64,000 bases of DNA, taken from positions 744,001-808,000 of the forward strand of contig CAWCOU010000006.1 of the NCBI GenBank assembly GCA_963797335.1, written 5' to 3'. A program made the position numbers and the translations under genes. Of this stretch, positions 8,650 through 16,600 are shown piece after piece. The DNA is from CAWCOU01 sp963797335. Its GTDB lineage: Bacteria > Pseudomonadota > Gammaproteobacteria > JAURND01. The notes under the pieces are model-generated. The model saw nothing but the letters and a program-made list of their open reading frames with translations. It had not been told where the DNA came from and made no database searches. The number at the start of each line of letters is the position of its first letter. The stretch's first letter is position 1.

Positions 8650-9546
8650 ATGACTATTGTTTCTGCTATTCAAATGACCTCCACGCCTGAGTTAGCCCAT
8701 AATCTTGCGCAGGCTGCAAAATTATTAGCAGAAGCGGCAGAGAAGGGTGCGCAGCTGGCTGTGCTACCAGAAATGTTTCCTCAAATCGGCGCTAATCAGA
8801 CTGAACAAAAAACGATTGCTGAAACATTTGGTCAAGGGCATGTTCAGGATTTCCTGGCGGAGCAGGCACAAAAGAATCAACTTTGGATTGTCGGTGGCAC
8901 CATTCCCCTGGTCACCACAAATAGCGATGACTCGGAACAGGTTGTCACAGCAAAGAGGTCACGCGAGGGTTCCGGATCCCGCCGAAACAACGTTCAAGCA
9001 GACATAACAAATGAACGCGTCAGAGCCGCCTGCCTTGTTTATGATGCACAGGGCGTGGTGCGGGGGCGTTATGACAAAATCCATTTATTTGATGTCACGA
9101 TTACCAAAGGACAGGAAGTACATCGAGAATCGGAAAGAATTGAGCCCGGTGAAGAGGTGATAGTCGTTGATACGCCTTTTGGGCGACTGGGTTTGGCGAT
9201 TTGTTACGATTTGCGTTTCCCGGAATTATTTCGCGCCCTACTTGAGAAAGGCGCTGAAATCATCGCTGTTCCAGCGGCCTTTACGGTAAAAACCGGGATG
9301 GCTCATTTTGAAATTCTGAGCCGCTGTCGCGCCATAGAAAATTTTTGCTACGGTATTTATGCCTGCCAAACGGGGATTCATTCCCCGATTCGCAGCACTT
9401 ATGGACACAGCATGATAGTGGATCCTTGGGGAAATGTGTTAAGCCAATTGGCCGAGGGGATTGGCGTTATTTGCGCTAAAATAGACATCGCTCACCTACA
9501 TCAGCTTCGTCACGATTTTCCAGCAGTGACGCATCGACGTTTATAA
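8650..9546 (+). CDS. Carbon-nitrogen hydrolase, Nit1-like (deaminated glutathione amidase type)
   Basis: A 298-residue nitrilase-superfamily amidase with the complete triad: E41 (LPEMF), K143 (YDKIHLFD) and C185 (ICYDLRFPE). The closest family by motif is Nit1/YbeM, which repairs deaminated glutathione. Between the conserved GGTIPL strand and the VRAACLVYD strand there is an extra hydrophilic segment (about residues 89-122, with SREGSGSRRNN) not found in typical members. It keeps the frame and may be a surface insertion. A hairpin terminator lies about 50 nt downstream. Confidence 0.85.
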   Translation: MTIVSAIQMTSTPELAHNLAQAAKLLAEAAEKGAQLAVLPEMFPQIGANQTEQKTIAETFGQGHVQDFLAEQAQKNQLWIVGGTIPLVTTNSDDSEQVVTAKRSREGSGSRRNNVQADITNERVRAACLVYDAQGVVRGRYDKIHLFDVTITKGQEVHRESERIEPGEEVIVVDTPFGRLGLAICYDLRFPELFRALLEKGAEIIAVPAAFTVKTGMAHFEILSRCRAIENFCYGIYACQTGIHSPIRSTYGHSMIVDPWGNVLSQLAEGIGVICAKIDIAHLHQLRHDFPAVTHRRL

Positions 9547-9597
9547 AGAATAAGAATGGAATAAAATCCTCTGGAAGCGCGGGCGTTTAATAAATAT

Positions 9598-9629
9598 CCT
9601 TCTCCCACAAGGGGAGAAGGAGTTTTTTC
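9598..9629 (+). terminator. Hairpin terminator-like repeat after the Nit gene
   Basis: CCTTCTCCC (9598-9606) pairs with GGGAGAAGG (9612-9620), followed by AGTTTTTT. The same hairpin recurs near 33419 and 45318. A second half-copy (9652-9693), including TTAAGTTGACGCCTATG, follows and is nearly identical to 45332-45371. Confidence 0.55.
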
Positions 9630-9719
9630 GATTTATTCAGCAACGCTCACACAAGGGGAGAAGGAGTTATTTTCTTAAGTTGACGCCTATGGGCGGTTCG
9701 GCGCGCTCCTATGTTGGTT

Positions 9720-10169
9720 TTAAACAGCGGGGACGTTCACGTTCAGGTAGCTGCCGTCATCAAATAACAATACCACAGGAACATGGTCACCTTTGTTAAT
9801 CGGTTTGTTGAGACCAATTAACATCACATGGAACCCACCTTGCTTGAGGTCTTGCTCATGATGAGGGGCTATCGCTATGAACCGCACTTGTTGCATAGTG
9901 CTTTGCCCGCTTTGTGCCATAGTGCGGTGTAATTGCACACGTTTAGCAATAGGACTATAGGCAGCAATTACATCGTGAGAGTGATTGCCGTTGTTGTCCA
10001 ACTCCATAAACACTTCAGTGACATGGTTAGTTGGCGCTGCAATCTGCACTTGGGGAGTTTTAATACTGACAACATCTGCTGCAACCTCTTGTGAAGTCGA
10101 AGCTTCCTTAGCGATGGCAAAGCTGCCATAAGAAACGAGTAAGACGGCGAAAATTATTTTTTTTAGCAT
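9720..10169 (-). CDS. PCu(A)C-type periplasmic copper chaperone
   Basis: A 149-residue secreted protein with a cleavable signal peptide (MLKKIIFAVLLVSYGSFAIA). The copper-binding pattern H-x2-M-x7-M ... HVM is visible as LHRTMAQSGQSTM and GGFHVMLIGL, followed by the usual beta-strand tail with VVLLFDDG. PCuAC proteins deliver copper to cytochrome oxidase CuA centres in the periplasm. No Sco or other copper gene adjoins it. RBS: AGGAAG close to the ATG. Confidence 0.85.
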   Translation of the reverse strand: MLKKIIFAVLLVSYGSFAIAKEASTSQEVAADVVSIKTPQVQIAAPTNHVTEVFMELDNNGNHSHDVIAAYSPIAKRVQLHRTMAQSGQSTMQQVRFIAIAPHHEQDLKQGGFHVMLIGLNKPINKGDHVPVVLLFDDGSYLNVNVPAV

Positions 10170-10285
10170 TATTTTCTTCCTGAGGAGTTGGTGTTTGGTG
10201 TGTTGTTTTTGAGTGCCAACAGTATAACTGATAAAAAGAGTAAATGAAGATATTTTCTTGCGGGTCCAGAAAGACTAATCATTGA

Positions 10286-10505
10286 AATAGTCAACGTGGC
10301 AATCCAAATGAGGAGGCCCCCCCCTGGAGATTGCCGCGCTTCGCTCGCAATGACGGGTGAGACGGACTGCCCAAGTAAGCATGAAGTATCCCAGGGGCTG
10401 GCTGCAGACCCTCTAATTCAGGGACGAATTAGGGAGCTACACGGATGTATTCATGCGTGTCTGCAGCCAGCCCCTGGGATACTTCATGCGCGAACTGGCT
10501 CCAAG
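10286..10505. repeat. Composite repeat: GCAAT/TGACG element plus palindrome copy A
   Basis: The first part (about 10290-10358) is a 'GTGGCAATCC...GATTGCCGCGC...GCAATGACG' element. It is followed by CTGCCCAAGTAA and then a 31-bp perfect inverted repeat with arms 10379-10409 and 10459-10489. Inside the 49-nt loop are two smaller hairpins (CTAATTC/GAATTAG and ACACG/CGTGT). The element ends in GCGAACTGGCTCC. Related copies lie at 33254, 58679 and 60380. Apparent ORFs here are repeat artefacts. Confidence 0.9.
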
Positions 10506-10590
10506 TGAACCTGGCTCTGCGCGAACTGGCTCGGAGTAAAACTGGCTCTGGGTTAACTGGCTCGGAGTGTGAACCGGCTCCGAGTTGCTT
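10491..10590 (+). repeat. Degenerate tandem array of an AACTGGCTC-type unit upstream of infA
   Basis: Roughly six imperfect 14-17-bp units sharing AAC(T/C)(G)GGCTC(G/C)GAGT follow each other without gaps. They begin with the GCGAACTGGCTCC outer end of palindrome copy A and stop about 50 bp before the infA ATG. The array looks like local amplification of the element's end. Confidence 0.75.
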
Positions 10591-10642
10591 ATTTTCTTTG
10601 TTTAAGGCATCATTCTCACCCGAATAACCCAAGGGCTTTATC

Positions 10643-10906
10643 ATGGCGAAAGAAGAACACATTGAGATGGAAGGCGTGGTCGTTGAGGCACTACCCAACA
10701 CCATGTTTCGAGTCAAATTAGAAAACGGGCACGTCATTACCGCCCATATCTCCGGCAAAATGCGCAAAAACTACATTCGTATTCTAACCGGCGACGCCGT
10801 CACGGTCGAAATGACCCCTTACGACCTATCAAAAGGGCGCATCACGTACCGTAACTTGGACAAGAAAAAAGCAGACAACTCCACCCCTCCCCCACCGGCT
10901 GCTTAA
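10643..10906 (+). CDS. infA: Translation initiation factor IF-1
   Basis: An 87-residue S1-fold protein: MAKEEHIEMEGVVVEALPNT, HVITAHISGKMRKNYIRIL, DLSKGRITYR. IF-1 binds the ribosomal A site during initiation. The usual protein ends close to KGRITYR (72 residues). This one carries an extra ~15-residue tail rich in Lys then Pro (KKKADNSTPPPPAA). An AAGGG site precedes the ATG. It is convergent with zapE, with one base between the stops. Confidence 0.95.
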   Translation: MAKEEHIEMEGVVVEALPNTMFRVKLENGHVITAHISGKMRKNYIRILTGDAVTVEMTPYDLSKGRITYRNLDKKKADNSTPPPPAA

Positions 10907-10907
10907 C

Positions 10908-11969
10908 TTACTCCTCACTCCCCCATTGCAAACCTTGCATTTGCGTCAAACGTGAGCGCGTGCGCGCAAACTCGAACAATAAAGGACCGGCTGTGTAAAT
11001 CTGCTCAATGGGCTGGTCCGCGGTTATAATTAACCGGGTTTTAGCATCATAAAGCACATCGATGAAACGAATGAACGATCGGGCTAAATCGTGATTGTTC
11101 GCAGCAATAGCCACTAAACCGCTGACTAAAATAGTATGGAATTGCGCGACGATGGCCAAGTAATCTTCTTGACTGCGCGGAATATTGCAAATATCTAAAA
11201 AATCAAACCAGGCCACACCGTCCGCATATTTTTTAACCCGAATTTTTCGATGACAAATAATCAATGGCGTTTCTATGGGAGAAACCCCTTTGGAAAAAAA
11301 AGCAAAGTCTGCTGCCATTCTCGCTTCATTCTCCACCGTTAAAGGGTAATGATAATAGCGTTTCTCTCGCCCATAATTCGTTCGGTAATCTTCTGCGACG
11401 TTCAACTCGATCACATCCAGATGTCGTTTAAAATAAGCAATAGTCGGTAAAAATAAATGGCGTTGTATGCCATTGCGATACAGATCATCGGGGGGCACAT
11501 TGGCTGTGAAAATGACGCAAATACCGGCATCGATCAGGGCCCGTAACAAATTCCCCAGCAGTAACGCATCGGCAATGTCATGAATAATCAATTCGTCTAA
11601 ACACAATACCCGTGTTTGTTTTGCCCATACCTGGGCGATGTGTCGTAGTGGATTTTTGGTGCCCTGTAGGGTGCGAAGCTCCTCATGGATTTGCCGCATA
11701 AACGCATAAAAATGCACCCGCTGTTTTTCGGGGAACGGTAATGTGTAATAAAAAGTATCGACGAGAAACGTTTTACCTATGCCGACACTTCCCCATAAGT
11801 ACAAGCCGCGAAAGGGTTTTTTCTGGCACCATGGCCAGAAACTGCGTTGGCTGGGGGCTAGGAGTTGTTGGTGGAGCTGATCAAAACGCGCCATGACTAG
11901 GTATTGTTGTGGGTCAGGCAAAATTTCGCCAGCGGCTATCTTCTTTTGGTAGTATTCCAGGGGAGTCAT
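10908..11969 (-). CDS. zapE: Cell division protein ZapE (AFG1-like ATPase)
   Basis: A 353-residue AAA-type ATPase with Walker A GSVGIGKT (about residues 60-67) and Walker B VLCLDELIIHDIADA. The N-terminal TPLEYYQKKIAAGEILPDP is typical of ZapE/AFG1. ZapE binds and destabilises FtsZ rings during constriction, especially under stress. Length is slightly below the E. coli protein (375). Monocistronic by context, convergent with infA. Confidence 0.92.
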   Translation of the reverse strand: MTPLEYYQKKIAAGEILPDPQQYLVMARFDQLHQQLLAPSQRSFWPWCQKKPFRGLYLWGSVGIGKTFLVDTFYYTLPFPEKQRVHFYAFMRQIHEELRTLQGTKNPLRHIAQVWAKQTRVLCLDELIIHDIADALLLGNLLRALIDAGICVIFTANVPPDDLYRNGIQRHLFLPTIAYFKRHLDVIELNVAEDYRTNYGREKRYYHYPLTVENEARMAADFAFFSKGVSPIETPLIICHRKIRVKKYADGVAWFDFLDICNIPRSQEDYLAIVAQFHTILVSGLVAIAANNHDLARSFIRFIDVLYDAKTRLIITADQPIEQIYTAGPLLFEFARTRSRLTQMQGLQWGSEE

Positions 11970-12157
11970 GCCGATAGTATACCCTTTTTAACCTTGTCCC
12001 ATAAGCCTAATCATCAACTATACTTATCAGTAATGCCCTTACCTTGTGTAGTCCGGCTTATGCGATTAACCCTCGTTTTCAATTGCTTATTTATGGTCTT
12101 GCCTGCTTGGCACAGACCATCTGCGGGTAGCGTAAAGCAGACATGTGAGGGTGACTT

Positions 12158-13411
12158 ATGTCTTCCATCGTAAACAATTGGCAGGTATTGAAATTACAAC
12201 CCTTCCGCTGGTTCGCTAAAAACTGTGTTTTTTCTACCATTAGCAATGGCTTAATGTATATTTCCATGACCTGGGAATTATTACACTCCAAACAAAGCTC
12301 CTTAGCCGCCGTCGCTTTTTTGATGATGTGCTTCTGGGGACCTACCGTGATTATGGGCCCTTTTTGTGGGGTTATTACCGATCGCTACCCGCGTCAGATA
12401 TTACTGATTATCAGCTGCGGAACCCGAGCTGTTCTTTTACTCAGCATTGCCACTTTTATCCCGCAAATGTCACCCCAAGTGATTTACCTCACCGCTATTT
12501 TGCTGAGTATATTCGGTAATTTATACGGGCCAGCTGCGTTTACCTATATCCGTGAACTCGTTTCCCCGCCTAAATTAGTGCAGGCCAATGCCATTATCTC
12601 TATGGCCTATGAATTCGGCAACGTGGCTGGCATGGGTAGCGCTGGTTTCATTATCGCGCTTCATTCAACTCGGCTAACTGTTGCCCTCTGTGGGGTATTA
12701 TTTCTGTTTTCTACCTTCTGCTTGTTACGTATGAAATCGGTGAATTACCTCTCCGACACCTTGAGAAAGGACTTACACGGCCATTTTTTGGCGGATTTTA
12801 AAGAAGCGGCCCACTACCTCTGGCAACACCGTTCGTTGCGGATTTTGTATACGGCCCAATTATTATTAATGGTGAACTTGTTGACGGCGCCTATATTACT
12901 CGCGCCCTTTGCCACCCAAATTCTGCATGCCACTGCTTCGCAATTCGGTTTATTGGAAGCTTGTTTATCCGTAGGCGTTATTCTAGGCGGGGTTTTAAGT
13001 CCTTTGCTGGTGGAAACCTGGTCTATGGACCGAGTCGTATTGGTGCAAACAGGCCTGATTACCTTGATATTTTTGATATTCAGTTTCATTGCTCATTTGT
13101 TAACCGCCAATATTTTGTATTTTTTGGTCGGCGTTAATTTAGGCGTTTGGGCTTTAATTACCTCTCGAGCCCAAATTTTGACAGATATCAATTACCAGGG
13201 TCGCGTGCAATCGACGTTTAATAGCCTCACTGCCGGGTTAATATTAATCGTTTACTTGCTGTTAAATCTTGCCAACGAATACATCTCGTTGCGAGCCATG
13301 TATCGTTTTGAAGTCATTATTGCCGGTGCTGCGGTGTATTTGCTGTGGCGACATCGGGCCATTTTTCATTTAGAGCCCCAACGTCATCCCGACCCCCCCA
13401 CGCCACTCTGA
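12158..13411 (+). CDS. MFS transporter (EntS/MFS_3-like)
   Basis: A 417-residue polytopic membrane protein with about 12 hydrophobic stretches. The loop 2-3 signature GVITDRYPRQILL is that of the major facilitator superfamily. The overall pattern (cytosolic N-terminus QPFRWFAKNCVFSTISNGLMY) resembles the MFS_3/enterobactin-exporter branch. The substrate cannot be predicted. A GAGGGTGA site precedes the ATG. The C-terminal tail runs into a Pro-rich end (RHPDPPTPL) next to a repeat. Confidence 0.85.
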   Translation: MSSIVNNWQVLKLQPFRWFAKNCVFSTISNGLMYISMTWELLHSKQSSLAAVAFLMMCFWGPTVIMGPFCGVITDRYPRQILLIISCGTRAVLLLSIATFIPQMSPQVIYLTAILLSIFGNLYGPAAFTYIRELVSPPKLVQANAIISMAYEFGNVAGMGSAGFIIALHSTRLTVALCGVLFLFSTFCLLRMKSVNYLSDTLRKDLHGHFLADFKEAAHYLWQHRSLRILYTAQLLLMVNLLTAPILLAPFATQILHATASQFGLLEACLSVGVILGGVLSPLLVETWSMDRVVLVQTGLITLIFLIFSFIAHLLTANILYFLVGVNLGVWALITSRAQILTDINYQGRVQSTFNSLTAGLILIVYLLLNLANEYISLRAMYRFEVIIAGAAVYLLWRHRAIFHLEPQRHPDPPTPL

Positions 13412-13419
13412 ACACACCA

Positions 13420-13655
13420 CGTCACCCCGAGCGCACCCGTCACCCCGAGCGCTCCACGTCATCCTGAGTGGCTCCACCCGCCTTCGGCGGGAAATATCTC
13501 AAAAGACGTCCTTGTAAAATCAATAATTTACAATGACGTCTTTGGGAGCGCAGCGAGGGATCTACTGAATGGCGCGGGGAGAGTGAGTGCCACATTCAGG
13601 AGGTCCCTCACTACGTTCGGGATGACGGGGAGGCTGGATGACGTGGAGCGCTTGG
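13420..13655. repeat. CGTCATCCCGAGCG palindromic repeat cluster, left of the giant Sel1 gene
   Basis: Several CGTCAYCCCGAGCG-type units (13420-13470) are followed by an inverted partner ending GGGATGACG at 13626. An inner palindrome GACGTCCTTGTAAA / TTTACAATGACGTC lies near 13507-13545. The same family occurs at 18655-18735, 21517-21640 and 25213-25350, with a remnant near 47925. Confidence 0.85.
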
Positions 13656-13659
13656 GGAG

Positions 13660-16600
13660 TTAAATGGGTGGTGGCAAGGCAACGGAAGGATCTTCATCGT
13701 CCTCTTCATTGATGATGGGATTCTCTCGGCCGTTTACTTTTTCCAGGAACTGGCAGAAAGTGTTGCTTCTTTTTTCTTGGTGTTCTCGTTTTATTTCTAA
13801 AGGACTGGGTTGCTCTTTTTTAACTTTTATATCTCCTGAATTTTCCAATTCTCCACTTCCTCGTGGCGGACTTCCAAAAAAACGGGCGCTGCTGGTGCTA
13901 AGAGCGCTGCCGACGCCAGAAGAACTACTTGAGCTACTGGATATAGATGATTCCTGTGTATCCAAATAGGTTTGGATTTTAGCAATGAGTTCTTCAGGAG
14001 TCACTACTGCGAGCCGGTCATCTTCCTCCTCATTCACATTTTTTTGCAATATAGAAAGTGCTTGCTTCAAGAAACTCTCATTGTTACATGCCAATGCGAT
14101 ATCAATAGGAGTCTGGTTATGTCGGTTTGTTATGCGTAGCAGTTCGGGTTGTAGTTTGTCCATTGCTTCTACGCTAGAAAAACTGGTTCTCGCCAAAAGA
14201 TGGCACAAATTTGAATTAGTATCCGCCTGTCGCCAATCATTGGCTCGAGGGAAATAGTTCATTATTTGCGCTAGAGTTTGTCCACGCGAGAATTTCATAC
14301 AGGCATCCACAATTAATTGCCAGGAGTCGGGGGTCAGATGAACCGCCAATTTTTTACAAAATTCCGGTAACTGCTGAAAAGTCTCATCTACATCAAACTG
14401 ATTTAAAAACGTATTAACCACCTTTTTTTGATTGTCGGGATCTTTCATTAAGCGACTGATGAATTCAGCGGGAGGTTTATTTCCTGCTCTCAACACAAAA
14501 CTAGAGAATAAATCCGCTTCGTTCAGGCAATGTAGAATAAAATCCCATTCCTTGGTCGTAATTTTTTTAAATCCTATTGCCTCTATTAGCCCCTCTATTA
14601 GCTCCGCGCCACCCGTTTTAAGAGACAATAATGCGCGCAATAATTTAAATTGAGGCGGGGTGTCAGCATCTTTATCGATCTCAGTGAGCAATAATTTAGC
14701 TAACGGGGTATCAGGCTCGATATGTCCATCTAAAAAATAACTCCTTAATACCGGGTAATAACGATCTTGAGGATGTTCCATAATTGCTTTTATATCCCTA
14801 ACCAACATATCATCGGTGATTTCCTGAACATCGTAGGCTTTACCGGATGCATATACTATGGGCACAAAAATCCCTAGTCTTTTCCTAACCGCGTATTGCT
14901 TATCAAATACCATGAGCCGTGCTTGTGGGGAATTAATCTTTGTCCTTATACCCACCAAAGCTTCTATACAGGTTTTAATAAGGGATTCCGTAGGTTCGAT
15001 GCGCCCACCTTGCTTGTATCTGTTTACAACGAATTGATAAATTTCCTCCAATGAATGGCCAGATGGCATTACTTTTTCACCTATCTTTTTACCTGATCGG
15101 TCGAAGATAGGAATCCATGGTGGCTCAAAGTTAAAGTTGTTTTTATCTTGGTTAAGCCATAATCCAAAAGCGGTCAAGGCATTTTCAAAAAAATTGAACC
15201 TTTTATTGGTTTTAACTCGGCGCAGATCATAGATAAAACCAAAATAATAGTCACCTCTGTCAAAGCTCACATTATCTATATCACTGCAAAAGAACGAAGC
15301 AGGCACTTTCTTCGGCTCTTTTTTATCCGGGTCATTGACTCCACGAGGTTTTGTTTCATCAATTACTCGCTTAATCCATTTCCATTGATACGCGTCAAAC
15401 ACAATACTTCGATCTGTTCCGAACCTTATATTTTTTAAGCGAATGTTTCGATTAGTACCCGGTTTTTGTAAACGCGAAATTTCATTATCACATCCCGCCG
15501 ATTTACTATACGGATCATCCCCTTTATACGAGAACATGCGAATGAAAACACCCAGCTTCATTAGCGCTGCTAAATGTGCAAAGGAAACATGGGAATTGTC
15601 TTTATCATCGGGACGGGCTGGGTTTCGAGGGGGGATATTGTTGTAACGATCCAATTCAACGAATTCCCATGGCGTTAGTTTACTGTCATCGAATTCTTTT
15701 TGTTTAGGTTTGGAATCCATTTCCAAGGTAGGAATGCTCATGGCAGAAGACCACGAAGAGCTGCTAGCGAAAGATGTATAACTGGGTCCTAGTGTGCCAA
15801 AGGATGACGAGGATGAGCTGCTACTAGAGGAGCTACTGCTGGAAGAGGATGGCCTAGGAAAAACTCCTCCGCCCAAAGGCATTAGAGAACCCGATAGCGG
15901 AGGTAACTTCTCTAATGCAGCTTTCGCTTCGCGGCTACCATAATTCGCTGCTTTTTCATACCATATTCGTGCTTGTCCCTCACTCTTTTCTGCTATCGTA
16001 TAAAAAAGTCCTAACCCATCATAAGCCTTTGAACTGCTAATATCCACTTGCCCAGCCATACTAAAACACGCTAATGATTGTTGACGATCAACGATAGTAC
16101 CTATCCCTCGCCCATAAAATTTTCCCAATAGCGTTAGTGCGTTTGAATTTCCCTGTATTGCGCTCTTACTAAGCCAATTGAATGCTTGCTTGACATCAGA
16201 TGCGACGACTCTGCCATTTAGATATCTAGTAGCTAGATTAAACTGAGACGTAGCATTTCCTTGATCTGCAGACTTTTTATACCATTCGAATGCTGCTTTA
16301 TCATCAAGCAAAGTGACTTCACCTTTTGCATAGGTTGCAGCTAGATCGTTTTGAGCTAAAGGATGGCCTTTTTCTGCAGCATCTCTTAGCCAATCAAATT
16401 TTTGCTTTTTGTTGCCGGCGAAAATATCATGCCCTATTTTTTGCGAAAGAAAGTATTGTGCGTCTATATTTTTTGCTTGAAACGCTTTTTCGAAACATTT
16501 AATTGCCATATCACGATTGGCCATTATATATCGATACATTAAACCTAAATAACACAGATGAACAGGGTTTGTAACTTGTTCTAGAACTTGGTCTAGATTC

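Noticed and set aside
12060..12173. Small ORF with a signal-like start (MRLTLVFNCLFMVLPAWHRP) overlapping the MFS start
   Set aside because: No ribosome site, overlaps the MFS gene start, and no family support; hydrophobic stretches arise by chance in this AT-rich gap.
13664..14257. Plus-strand ORFs with Ser-rich translations over the giant Sel1 gene
   Set aside because: They are reverse-strand readings of its serine codons and coding sequence.
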